Of a stretch of 64,000 nucleotides of DNA, positions 1 to 7,558 are shown piece by piece. Numbering within the stretch: the stretch's first letter is position 1; every line of letters starts with the position of its first letter. The position numbers and the translations under genes are program-made. Below the pieces are notes generated by a model. That model saw nothing but the letters and a program-made list of their open reading frames with translations. It did not search any database and had not been told where the DNA came from. Where the stretch lies: contig MSXR01000017.1 in the NCBI GenBank assembly GCA_002083655.1, positions 1-64,000 of the forward strand. Reading direction: 5' to 3'. Source of the DNA: Proteobacteria bacterium ST_bin14 (GTDB lineage Bacteria > Pseudomonadota > Alphaproteobacteria > Sphingomonadales > Sphingomonadaceae).

Positions 1-29
1 TCTCCTAATCGAGAAAGGGGGGCGACAAT

Positions 30-49
30 CGGTCGCAACTGGGCGACCG
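30..49 (-). terminator. Hairpin downstream of the hydroxybutyrate dehydrogenase
   Basis: A perfect 7-bp inverted repeat (CGGTCGC / GCGACCG, 6-nt loop) lies 7 nt past the stop codon of the leftward gene. No U-tract follows it, so it is a transcript-end or stabilising hairpin rather than a classic terminator. Confidence 0.4.
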
Positions 50-56
50 AGAGCCG

Positions 57-872
57 TTATTGCGCGGTCCAGCCGCCATCGACGGGCAGGGCTGCGCCGG
101 TGATCGAGGCAGCGCCGGGACCACAGAGGAACACGGCAAGCGCGCCGAGCTCTTCGACGGTGGCGAAGCGCTTTGTCGGCTGTGCTGCGAGCAGAACATC
201 GCGGATCACCGCCTCACGGTCGATTCCGCGTGCCTGGGCGGTGTCTGCGATCTGGTTCTCCACCAACGGAGTCCATACGTAACCGGGGCAGATCGCGTTA
301 CAGGTGACTCCGAACTGGGCCCCCTCAAGGGCAACGGTCTTGGTCAGCCCGAGCACGCCGTGCTTGGCGGCGACATAGGCGCTCTTGAACGGTGACGCGA
401 CAAGCGCATGTGCCGAGGCGACATTGATGATGCGGCCATAGCCCGAAGCCTTCATCGGCGCGAAGGCGGTGCGGATCGTGTGAAACGCCGCCGACAGGTT
501 AAGCGCGATGATTGCGTTCCATTTGTCGACAGGAAATTCCTCGATCGGCGAGACATGCTGGATGCCGGCATTGTTCACAAGGATGTCGACTTGGCCGAGC
601 AGCGCGATGCTGTTCTCCACCAGTCCAGCCGCGCCAGCGGCATCGAGCAGATTGGCGCCATCATAGGCGACACTGCCGCCATGGGCGGACAAGGCTGCGC
701 ATGTTGCGTCGATTGCATCGCGATCACCCAGGCCATTGATGACGAGGTCGGCCCCGGCCGCAGCCAAAGCGTGCGCAATCCCAAGGCCGATTCCGCTGGT
801 TGATCCGGTAATGACGGCAACACGCCCGGCGAGTGGTTTTGGGGCGGCGGTCGAGATAGCTGGCAAGTCCAT
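57..872 (-). CDS. bdhA: D-3-hydroxybutyrate dehydrogenase (SDR family)
   Basis: Likely interconverts 3-hydroxybutyrate and acetoacetate with NAD in polyhydroxybutyrate/ketone-body turnover in the cytoplasm. The Rossmann motif TGSTSGIG is near the N-terminus. NNAGIQ follows mid-protein, then the catalytic Ser and YVAAK (YxxxK), then the segment NAICPGYVWTPLVE typical of 3-hydroxybutyrate dehydrogenases. The length of 271 aa is close to the usual ~260. The open frame extends 109 codons further upstream, but that stretch is not SDR-like. ATG at 872 has AAAAGGA about 8 nt upstream, whereas ATG at 881 overlaps that site. The gene is divergent from the cupin gene across ~190 bp. A general SDR role cannot be excluded. 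Confidence 0.85.
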   Translation of the reverse strand: MDLPAISTAAPKPLAGRVAVITGSTSGIGLGIAHALAAAGADLVINGLGDRDAIDATCAALSAHGGSVAYDGANLLDAAGAAGLVENSIALLGQVDILVNNAGIQHVSPIEEFPVDKWNAIIALNLSAAFHTIRTAFAPMKASGYGRIINVASAHALVASPFKSAYVAAKHGVLGLTKTVALEGAQFGVTCNAICPGYVWTPLVENQIADTAQARGIDREAVIRDVLLAAQPTKRFATVEELGALAVFLCGPGAASITGAALPVDGGWTAQ

Positions 873-1062
873 GACGGGCATCCTTTTGGAAACGATGACC
901 GGCAACTGCCCAATCTTCTGCCCTGGTTGAAATGCCGTTTCTGCATGAACTCGATGCAGCAATGGGATTGGGCCGGGATCAGCCCAAAGCGTACATCCTG
1001 ATTGTGTCAGCGAACCGCCCCCGGTTTTCCGACCCCCATAACCACGTAACAGGATGACGATC

Positions 1063-1512
1063 ATGACCAGAACAACCATTCGCAACGCCGTGTTCGCGCT
1101 GCTCGCAGCAACCACGCTCGCCACGCCAGCCTTTGCTGGCGGGTGCCCAGTCAACAAAAATGCAGCCAATGCGCTGACAGGCGCGCCGACGATGCCCAAG
1201 GGCGTAACGGATACCGTCCTCGGCTCAGTCGATCTCGGCGCCGAAATAAACGTCGCTGATCGTCAGCTGCGTACCCGTCGCCTTGTCGTTCAGCCGGGCG
1301 GCATCGTGCCGCTGCACAGCCATAAGGACCGTCCGGCCTTGATCTATACCGTTAGCGGCCAGATCACCGAATATCGCAGCAACTGCGCGGTGCCGATCCT
1401 GCACAAGGCTGGCGACATTGCGCGCGAAGCCGACGGCATTTCGCACTACTGGATCAATCGCGGCAAGGTGCCGACGGTGTTGCTGTCGTCAGACGTCCAT
1501 CACGGCAACTGA
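1063..1512 (+). CDS. Secreted cupin-domain protein
   Basis: A 149-aa protein with a Sec signal peptide ending in PAFA before GGCP. The mature part is a single small cupin barrel with the metal-type motif HSHKDRPALIYTVSG and a later GDIAREADGISHYW segment. Such proteins are usually periplasmic and of unknown substrate. ATG at 1054 is also possible, but AGGA at 1051-1054 sits 8 nt before ATG 1063, which therefore fits better. The gene stands alone between bdhA and the FMN reductase. The function is not known. Confidence 0.75.
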   Translation: MTRTTIRNAVFALLAATTLATPAFAGGCPVNKNAANALTGAPTMPKGVTDTVLGSVDLGAEINVADRQLRTRRLVVQPGGIVPLHSHKDRPALIYTVSGQITEYRSNCAVPILHKAGDIAREADGISHYWINRGKVPTVLLSSDVHHGN

Positions 1513-1637
1513 TCCGATCGATCGGATCGATAGCAAGGAATGGGCTCTGCTGTTAAGGCGGGCGGGGCCCATTCGCTTGCAACGGTCGGTAAACAGCCGT
1601 GAATGTAATCAGGCCGGAATCGACAGGTGAAACCAAC

Positions 1638-2222
1638 ATGAAGATGCTCGTATTCTACGGATCCTATCGCCGCGACCGTGTCGGCATTCGTTTTGCGAAC
1701 TATGTCCGGCAAGGACTCGCCAATCGCGGCCATGATGCCGAACTGATCGACGCCAAAGCGATCAATCTGCCGATGCTCGATCGGATGTTCAAAGAATATC
1801 CGTCAGGCGAGGCGCCCCCGGCGATGGCCGATCTGGCGGCGAAGATTCGCGCGGCGGACGGCTTTGTGTTCGTGATCGGCGAATATAACTGGGGCATGCA
1901 GCCTGGCCTCAAGAATTTAACCGACCATTTCCTCGAAGAGTGGTTCTGGCGACCGGCGGCAATCGTCAGCTATTCACCGGGACAGGTTGGCGGTGCCCGC
2001 GCGGCTATGGCTTGGCATCCGACCCTGTCGGAAATGGGCATGGTCGTCATTTCGAGCACAATCGTGCTCGGCAGTGTCGGCGATGCTCTCGATGCCAACA
2101 GCCTCCCACAGGGAAAGGGTGGGGAAATCCTCGATCAACGGTTCCCGCGTTTTGCCGCCGATCTCGAATGGTGGGCCGCTGCGGCAGCACATCAGCGGGT
2201 GGCGGACGCCACGCCCTATTGA
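1638..2222 (+). CDS. NAD(P)H-dependent FMN reductase / flavodoxin-fold oxidoreductase
   Basis: A 194-aa flavodoxin-fold protein. It begins MKMLVFYGSYRRDRVG, the phosphate-binding loop of the NADPH-dependent FMN reductase family (ArsH/YieF/ChrR-like). A second flavin-contacting segment reads GEYNWGMQPGLKNL, close to the family's EYN.s.pg.LKNaiD signature. Predicted to transfer electrons from NAD(P)H through FMN to quinones, metals or azo/nitro compounds; the substrate cannot be told. AGGTGA precedes ATG 1638 at good spacing; the frame stays open upstream to 1599 but without support. It is the last recognisable gene before a gene-poor stretch. Confidence 0.82.
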   Translation: MKMLVFYGSYRRDRVGIRFANYVRQGLANRGHDAELIDAKAINLPMLDRMFKEYPSGEAPPAMADLAAKIRAADGFVFVIGEYNWGMQPGLKNLTDHFLEEWFWRPAAIVSYSPGQVGGARAAMAWHPTLSEMGMVVISSTIVLGSVGDALDANSLPQGKGGEILDQRFPRFAADLEWWAAAAAHQRVADATPY

Positions 2223-2921
2223 GCGCGGCGATCGGCAACCGCGAGCCAGTTGAACCACGCGTAAAAAAGTCGAGATTTCAAGCTTGCTTTGGTCATTTTG
2301 GGCCAAGGAAAATGGTGATGGGCAGGTGGCAATAGTCAAAACTTCGGCGTCCACGAATTGAACACACAGGCGTAGATGGGCAGCTCGGAAGTTTGAATCT
2401 CGCCGAACCTTTGCCGCGAACGAGGAGCCGATACCCGTTTGGCTCATGCCGTAACGACAACACGATGGCTTTGTCCCAGAGAAGTTGTCGTTCCTCGACC
2501 GGCCAACCTTGTTCCATCGGCACCAGTCTTTGGCAAACGCCTGATCGTTAGCTCCGTCCAAAAGCTGCCGTTCGTCGCCACCGCTGCGAATGCCGACTAA
2601 TACCAAGAGTCATCGATCGGCAGCGAGCAACATCGGCGAATCAGCGGCAGCTTTCGGTGTCCCGCTGAAACCGCTTTATCATCCAGTGCGGGGCGAATGT
2701 TGCCTATCGAAGCCAGTGGATGGCACAGCGACGGAACCCACCGGCAAGTCGGCACTATCCGGGTGAGACGTCGCGCCCAATCCTAGGAGTTCGCTTTCCA
2801 ATGTTATGCGATCGCAACCGTATCTCAAGCGGAGTCTCGTGGCTTGAATTGGGATATGCCGAAAAAGTTGGTTCGCACCGTCGATTGAACGCGCGGGCAA
2901 GGGATAGTGCACGAGCGTCCT
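2223..2921. other. Gene-poor stretch with repeat copy A
   Basis: About 700 bases without a convincing gene. Open frames here are short, have odd composition and resemble no family. From 2712 it carries a 151-bp element repeated at 12099. The rest shows no promoter or RNA structure that I can support. Confidence 0.6.
2712..2862 (+). repeat. Diverged direct repeat, copy A
   Basis: Aligns without any gap to 12099-12249 at roughly 75% identity by manual count (113 of 151). Shared blocks include GCCAGTGGATGGCACAGCG, CCCAATCCTAGGA and TTATGCGA. The two copies bracket the chemotaxis operon in the same orientation. In one frame both translate to similar residues (MAQRR, PILG, SRI/NRI, WLE), but copy B has an in-frame stop there, so decayed coding sequence is possible. 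Confidence 0.75.
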
Positions 2922-3191
2922 TCAATCCAAGCGTTCAGCGAATAACTGTGTTATCCGGTCCAATCGGCAATCGGCCAGCGCGTGATCGAATTTCTCAGCG
3001 AATAGCAATTCCGCCAGCGCCCGCTGGCGCTGCCCGATCTGGTCGATTGATTGAAGCAATGTGCCGTGCGCCGATACGACTACGGGATTGGCGCACAGTT
3101 CCTCACCAATCGCTTCGATGTCGATTGCCAGAGCCGCCAGTTCAAAAGCAATGACCTGCAATTGAGCACGATCAGGCAGCAACGCAGACAC
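2922..3191 (-). CDS. Small helical protein at the end of the chemotaxis operon
   Basis: An 89-aa, mostly helical, acidic protein of no family I recognise. It overlaps the end of the upstream cheB-like gene by 20 nt in another frame, which suggests translational coupling. The frame opens with GTG at 3191, but AAGGAG lies directly against it. TTG at 3182 would have 8-nt spacing to the same site, so the true start may be nine bases later. Position and strand suggest an auxiliary chemotaxis role, which is inference only. It might be a phosphatase-like or adaptor peptide, but no motif supports a choice. Confidence 0.5.
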   Translation of the reverse strand: MSALLPDRAQLQVIAFELAALAIDIEAIGEELCANPVVVSAHGTLLQSIDQIGQRQRALAELLFAEKFDHALADCRLDRITQLFAERLD

Positions 3192-4215
3192 TCCTTGTCG
3201 GGCAAGCCTGCGCCGCCAGCTGGCCCGGTGCGGCCATCGCCGTCACGCCGCGCGCGATTGCTGCATGGGCCATGCTCGGGACGAGCGCGGTTGCCGGATC
3301 CTGGACGAGGCAGGTGCCACCGGCGGCCTTGATCGCGGCGATGCCGGCCGCCCCATCGGTGCCGTCACCGGACAGAATAACGCCGATTGATTTTGCTGCG
3401 CCGGTTTTTGCAACAGAGCCAAACAACAAGTCAGCAGAAGGGCGGACACCGTTCACCGGATCGCGATCGACGAGACGGAGGCGTCCGCAGGGCCAGCGAT
3501 CAACGACGACGTGAAAGCGCGGGTCAATCGCGACGTACATCACGCCCTGCTCAAGCACATCGCCATCCGCGGCGAGTTTGACCTTGGCCGCCGAACTCCG
3601 CGACAGGCGCGATGCAAATGGCACGCCCAGCCCTTCGTCAATTGCTAGCGATACGACTGTCGGTGGACAATTGGCGGGAAAGGCAGCGAGCATGTCGGAG
3701 GCCGCTTCGATGCCCCCCATGCCCCCCGCCACGACGACGATTTCCCCCTGCCATTCATAATCGCCCGGCGCGGCGACAGGTGCCATTGCAGTCGGCAATT
3801 TGCGGGCAGCAAGGTTGGTCTTGGCGGCGGTGATTACCGTTTTGCAAAGCTTGGCGGAAATTTTCTCAAACTCGTCCGGCGTCGCCCGCTGGGGTTTAGG
3901 GAAACAGTCGACCGCACCGAGCTCAATCGCGCGAAGCGAGATATCGGCGCCCTTCTGGGTTAGCGTCGACAGCATCACAACGGGGATTGGCCGCGTTTCC
4001 ATCAGCTCGGCAAGGAAATCGATTCCGTTCATTCCCGGCATTTCGACGTCAAGCGTTAGCACGTCCGGGCGCAACTCGGCGATCATGGCGCGCGCTTCAT
4101 CGGCACCATCGGCCGCGCCGACCACGACGATGTCCTTGCTGCGTTCAAGCGCGTTGGAGAACAAGGCACGCATGGTGATCGAATCATCGACGACAAGAAC
4201 TTTAGTGACGGCCAT
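3172..4215 (-). CDS. CheB-like protein with degenerate methylesterase domain
   Basis: A 347-aa protein with CheB architecture: receiver domain (about 1-120) plus methylesterase domain (about 150-340). The receiver is intact, with VDDS, the phospho-acceptor Asp in LDVEMPGMNG, LSTLT and the Lys in FPKP. In the catalytic domain, the family motif GASTGG reads AGGMGG, removing the nucleophilic Ser. The VQH motif carrying the catalytic His reads SLA. Only the Asp region (GDGTDGA) is kept. It is therefore probably inactive as an esterase and may act as a phosphate sink or receptor/CheR-binding competitor. An intact CheB lies upstream in the same operon (5652-6692). Confidence 0.85.
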   Translation of the reverse strand: MAVTKVLVVDDSITMRALFSNALERSKDIVVVGAADGADEARAMIAELRPDVLTLDVEMPGMNGIDFLAELMETRPIPVVMLSTLTQKGADISLRAIELGAVDCFPKPQRATPDEFEKISAKLCKTVITAAKTNLAARKLPTAMAPVAAPGDYEWQGEIVVVAGGMGGIEAASDMLAAFPANCPPTVVSLAIDEGLGVPFASRLSRSSAAKVKLAADGDVLEQGVMYVAIDPRFHVVVDRWPCGRLRLVDRDPVNGVRPSADLLFGSVAKTGAAKSIGVILSGDGTDGAAGIAAIKAAGGTCLVQDPATALVPSMAHAAIARGVTAMAAPGQLAAQACPTRSVCVAA

Positions 4216-4245
4216 TATTAGGTCTTTCAGAAGGTAGAGGTTTGG

Positions 4246-4683
4246 CTAAGCGGCTTCGGCGACGTCATTCGCCTGGGTGAGCGATGGCAGATCGAGGACC
4301 ATCACCATGCGATCGTCGATGGAGACTAGACCTTCGAGGAACGGGATGACGGCATCCCCGGTCGCTGGCGGCGATTGCAGCGCATCGATCGGGAAGGTGA
4401 CGATATCGCTGACTGAATCGACGATCAGGCCGCGGAATTGTCCGGCAACCTGCGTCACGATGATAACGTGACGCGCGGTCGGTTCGGTCGCGCGCCACCC
4501 GAGGCGTGCGGCAAGATCGACCACTGGCAATACAGTGCCGCGCAGGTTGACAACGCCAGCGACATAATGCGGCACCTGCGGCAGGCGGGTGGTTGGCGTC
4601 CAGGCCCGGATCTCTCGAATGGCCATGATGTCGATGCCGAACACTTGAGATTCAACTTCGAAGGTGATGAGCTGACGGGTCAT
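4246..4683 (-). CDS. cheW: Chemotaxis coupling protein CheW
   Basis: A 145-aa CheW: two SH3-like lobes that link CheA to receptors in the signalling array. Characteristic segments are FEVESQVFGIDIMAIREI, the strongly conserved VVNLRGTVLPVVDLA (its Arg contacts receptors), and GLIVDSVSDIV. ATG 4683 is chosen because AGGAAG sits about 6 nt upstream. The 28 extra upstream codons are Arg-rich and belong to the end of cheY on another frame. Spacing is 20 nt to cheY and 30 nt to the cheB-like gene, consistent with a single operon. Confidence 0.93.
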   Translation of the reverse strand: MTRQLITFEVESQVFGIDIMAIREIRAWTPTTRLPQVPHYVAGVVNLRGTVLPVVDLAARLGWRATEPTARHVIIVTQVAGQFRGLIVDSVSDIVTFPIDALQSPPATGDAVIPFLEGLVSIDDRMVMVLDLPSLTQANDVAEAA

Positions 4684-4703
4684 GATTTCTTCCTGCTCTT
4701 GTC

Positions 4704-5084
4704 TCAGTGCGTTACGCGCCGCACGGCGGCGGCGAGCTTTTCGGCGTCGAATGGCTTGATGATCCATCCGGTCGCCCCGGCGTTTCGGGCGCGTGCCTTT
4801 TTCTCATCCGAGGATTCAGTCGATAGGACGAGAATAGGCCGATGGACGTGGGCGCCACCCGCACGAACCCGCTCGATCAGCCCAAAGCCGTCCATGCGAG
4901 GCATGTTGATGTCGGTGATAATGACATCACAATCATTGGTCGCGAGCCATTCAAGTGCAGAAACACCATCATCGGCCTGCGCCACTTCAAACCCTTCGCC
5001 GACCAGCGCGTGCCTGAGCAGGCTGCGCATGGTTGCGCTGTCATCGACGGTCAAAACACGTGTCTTGGGATTTGGCGTTGTCAT
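4704..5084 (-). CDS. cheY: Chemotaxis response regulator CheY
   Basis: A stand-alone receiver of 126 aa with the CheY landmarks: VDDSATMR (acid pocket), phospho-Asp in ITDINMPRMDG, Ser/Thr in VLSTES, and Lys in IKPFDAEKL. Phosphorylated by CheA, it would normally bind the flagellar switch. No flagellar gene lies in the window, so the output could also be another target. GTG 5096 is an alternative start four codons upstream; ATG 5084 gives the usual length. It starts 16 nt after the cheD stop. Confidence 0.92.
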   Translation of the reverse strand: MTTPNPKTRVLTVDDSATMRSLLRHALVGEGFEVAQADDGVSALEWLATNDCDVIITDINMPRMDGFGLIERVRAGGAHVHRPILVLSTESSDEKKARARNAGATGWIIKPFDAEKLAAAVRRVTH

Positions 5085-5100
5085 CGTTTCATCCACCTAC

Positions 5101-5652
5101 TTAAAAAAGTTCAACATCGCCGCGCGTTGCGGCGGGGCGCTCTATGGGCTGGGTGCCGACGGTATCGTCGACCAGACGGAAGCGCGCCTGCCCGCGGGCA
5201 GGCCGAAAATCGACCCTGCGCGCCTGAATGCCGCCAAGTGACGACCGCACGAGGGGAATTTGTTCCTGTTCCAAAAAGCTGACGGCGAAGGCTGCATTGG
5301 CCGAACCGATCCGCGACATGCCGCTATGCATATTGGCGCCGCCATAAAGATGCGCGCGCATCGCCATTCGGCTGGCACCATAAGCCAGCATTTCATTGAT
5401 CAGCACTTCCATCAGATAGGCGCCGTAATGTTCGTCAACGCCGCGCCCGCCCTTTGGCTCGGCAAGCAGGAAGTGGTTCATACCCCCAACGTGATTCGTC
5501 GGATCGAACAGGCAACAAGCGATGCAACTGTCAAGCACGGTGGTCAGTTCGACGCGCGGATCGCCGCTGACGCGGGCTTGGCCCTGCATCACGGTCAACC
5601 GAACCGGGCGTTGCTGGGTGCTCCTTGGCGTTACGATAGGTTGGTGCAACAT
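5101..5652 (-). CDS. cheD: Chemoreceptor glutamine deamidase CheD
   Basis: Deamidates specific Gln residues of chemoreceptors and so creates methylation sites. The family's catalytic Thr/Cys and His are visible: TTVLDSCIACCLFD carries the T..L.SC signature and GGMNHFLL the His. The later YGGANMHSGM corresponds to the conserved FGGA region. The length of 183 aa is within range. The ATG at 5652 shares bases with the cheB stop (TGATG), which fixes the start although the frame is open further upstream. CheD with CheB and CheR gives a complete receptor-adaptation set. Confidence 0.92.
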   Translation of the reverse strand: MLHQPIVTPRSTQQRPVRLTVMQGQARVSGDPRVELTTVLDSCIACCLFDPTNHVGGMNHFLLAEPKGGRGVDEHYGAYLMEVLINEMLAYGASRMAMRAHLYGGANMHSGMSRIGSANAAFAVSFLEQEQIPLVRSSLGGIQARRVDFRPARGQARFRLVDDTVGTQPIERPAATRGDVELF

Positions 5653-6692
5653 CAGGCAGCCCTCGCGAGCGCGTGATCGGCAATGCGGTGGATAGAGGCG
5701 ACCATGCTGACCGCGCCTAGCGAAATCGCAGCCTTGGGCATGCCGAAAACGGTGCAACTCGCCTCATCCTGGGCAATTGTGACGGCACCGGCGCGAGCCA
5801 TTGCAAGCAGACCCTGCGCCCCATCCGATCCCATGCCCGTCAGAAGGATACCGACGGCCTTACCCCCCATAGTTTCGGCAACCGAGCGGAACAGGACGTC
5901 TACGCTAGGACGATGTCCCGAAACCTTATCGTCAGCGCGCATCCTGGCACAGGGATTTGATACACTGCCGCGGACCTGCACATGCCGGTCGTTGCCCGGT
6001 GCCAGATAGATATGGCCTGGCTTTAGTGGCAGGTCAGGTTCGGCGATTGTCACTTTGGGCGCGCATTGCTGATCCAGCCGACGAGCGACCGCTTCAGCGA
6101 AATGGCCATTAATATGCTGAACGATCACGGTCGGCGGACAATCGGCGGGAAAGTTCTGGAGCAACAACTGCAATGCTTCGACCCCGCCGGTTGACGCCCC
6201 AACCGCAATCAAGGCCGGACGATGATGGCTGATCGGCGGAGAAACCGCGTGACGTGGCATTATTGTTACGGGGTCGGCGTGCCGATCGCGCAGTTTTGCC
6301 TTGGCGGCATTCCTGATAAGCGCCGCGAGCCGCCCGTCATCCGTGGTCAGCAGTGATCCGATCTTGCCGTCAGGCTTGGCGTAGCAATCGACCGCGCCAA
6401 TTTCGAGCGCCCGAACCGTTGCATCCGCGCCGTCGCGCGTCAGGCCCGATACGATGATGACCGGGGTAGGTTTCAGCCGCATCACCTTGCCCAGAAAGTC
6501 CAAGCCATTCATGCCCGGCATCTCGATATCCAGCGTCACGACATCGGGGCTTTGTTCCCGCATGATGGTCCGGGCTTCTGCGGCATCGGCAGCGGTGCCG
6601 ATGACGCTGATGTCGGCCTCGCGACGCAGCAATTCGCTCAGCAAGGCGCGCATGGTTGGCGAATCGTCGACGATAAGAACGCGGATCGTCAT
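5652..6692 (-). CDS. cheB: Protein-glutamate methylesterase/glutaminase CheB (intact)
   Basis: A 346-aa two-domain CheB. The receiver has VDDSPTMR, LDIEMPGMNG and AKPDG. The methylesterase domain holds the full catalytic set: Ser in VGASTGG, His in VQHINGHF, Asp in TGMGSDGA. It removes methyl groups added by CheR once CheA phosphorylates it, resetting receptor gain. It overlaps cheR at its 5' end (ATGA) and cheD at its 3' end (TGATG), so the three adaptation enzymes are translationally coupled. It is the functional partner of the degenerate paralogue at 3172-4215. Confidence 0.94.
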   Translation of the reverse strand: MTIRVLIVDDSPTMRALLSELLRREADISVIGTAADAAEARTIMREQSPDVVTLDIEMPGMNGLDFLGKVMRLKPTPVIIVSGLTRDGADATVRALEIGAVDCYAKPDGKIGSLLTTDDGRLAALIRNAAKAKLRDRHADPVTIMPRHAVSPPISHHRPALIAVGASTGGVEALQLLLQNFPADCPPTVIVQHINGHFAEAVARRLDQQCAPKVTIAEPDLPLKPGHIYLAPGNDRHVQVRGSVSNPCARMRADDKVSGHRPSVDVLFRSVAETMGGKAVGILLTGMGSDGAQGLLAMARAGAVTIAQDEASCTVFGMPKAAISLGAVSMVASIHRIADHALARAA

Positions 6693-7558
6693 GCCGCATC
6701 CTTCCGATAGATTGTCGGGCCCACTTGCGTCAGCATTTGGGCCGCCGCTCCGCTCACGCGCTCGCTATGGCCGATGTACAAATGGCCTCCATTAGCGAGT
6801 TGGCAGGCAAAGCGGTGAACCAGCCGATCCTTGGTCGGCTGATCGAAATAGATCATGACGTTGCGACAAAAAATCACGTCAAACGCGCGCGCCATCGGCC
6901 AATCGCCAAGCAGGTTGAGCGACTTGAAGCGCACGAGCGCCCGCGCCTCATCGATGATCGTCGCCTGACCGTCGCGCTCACGCAGCCAGGCGCGCCGCAG
7001 CTCGCTCGGCACAGAGTCGAGCGTGTCGATGCGATATTGTGCCTCCTCGGCCGTCGCCAGCGCGTGGTCGGCTATGTCGGTTGCCAGCAACAGGAAATCG
7101 AGCGCGGCAAGCCGTGCGGCCACTGCCCGATCGGCACCCAGCATCGTCATCATGATCGACCAGGTTTCTTCGCCGCTGGAGCAGCCCGCAGACCAGATCC
7201 GCACCGGCTCACCGGCGGCCGCCCGCTTCAATAGTCCGGGGCGCACGTGCTTGCCGAGATGATCAAAATGATGATCCTCGCGGAAGAAAAATGTGTGGTT
7301 GGTCGTCAGCGCACAGATCGCCCGGCGTCGTTCCCCATCATCCGCTTCAATCCGCTTCACATAAGCGGCAAAGGTGCCGCAGCCGGTGTTGCGCACCAGC
7401 GGGGCCAGCCGCGAATAGACCAGCATTGCCTTGCCCGGCACCAGCACGATCCCGGCCGTCTGATGGACGATCTTGCGCACGGCTTCGAAATCGGCGGGCG
7501 CGTAAATGCCCTTGCCGATGCCCGGCAGCTTCGCAAAGGCTTCGGCCAGTGCGCTCAT
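6689..7558 (-). CDS. cheR: Chemotaxis protein methyltransferase CheR
   Basis: A 289-aa SAM-dependent methyltransferase that methylates receptor glutamates. The SAM-binding segment is RIWSAGCSSGEETWSI, the second core motif FDVIFCRNVMIYFD, and the C-terminal part ends in HLYIGHSERVSG. An N-terminal helical CheR domain precedes them. The start codon overlaps the cheA stop (ATGA). The receptor encoded in the same operon ends in a DWSEF-like pentapeptide, a plausible tether for this enzyme. Confidence 0.94.
   Translation of the reverse strand: MSALAEAFAKLPGIGKGIYAPADFEAVRKIVHQTAGIVLVPGKAMLVYSRLAPLVRNTGCGTFAAYVKRIEADDGERRRAICALTTNHTFFFREDHHFDHLGKHVRPGLLKRAAAGEPVRIWSAGCSSGEETWSIMMTMLGADRAVAARLAALDFLLLATDIADHALATAEEAQYRIDTLDSVPSELRRAWLRERDGQATIIDEARALVRFKSLNLLGDWPMARAFDVIFCRNVMIYFDQPTKDRLVHRFACQLANGGHLYIGHSERVSGAAAQMLTQVGPTIYRKDAA

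Noticed and set aside
873..1199. N-terminal extension of the hydroxybutyrate dehydrogenase frame
   Set aside because: It is not SDR-like, overlaps the divergent cupin gene, and a good ribosome-binding site supports the internal start at 872.
1974..2606. A 210-codon minus-strand frame over the FMN reductase and the following gap
   Set aside because: Its first half is antisense to a clear gene and the remainder has Cys/Arg-rich, non-family composition.
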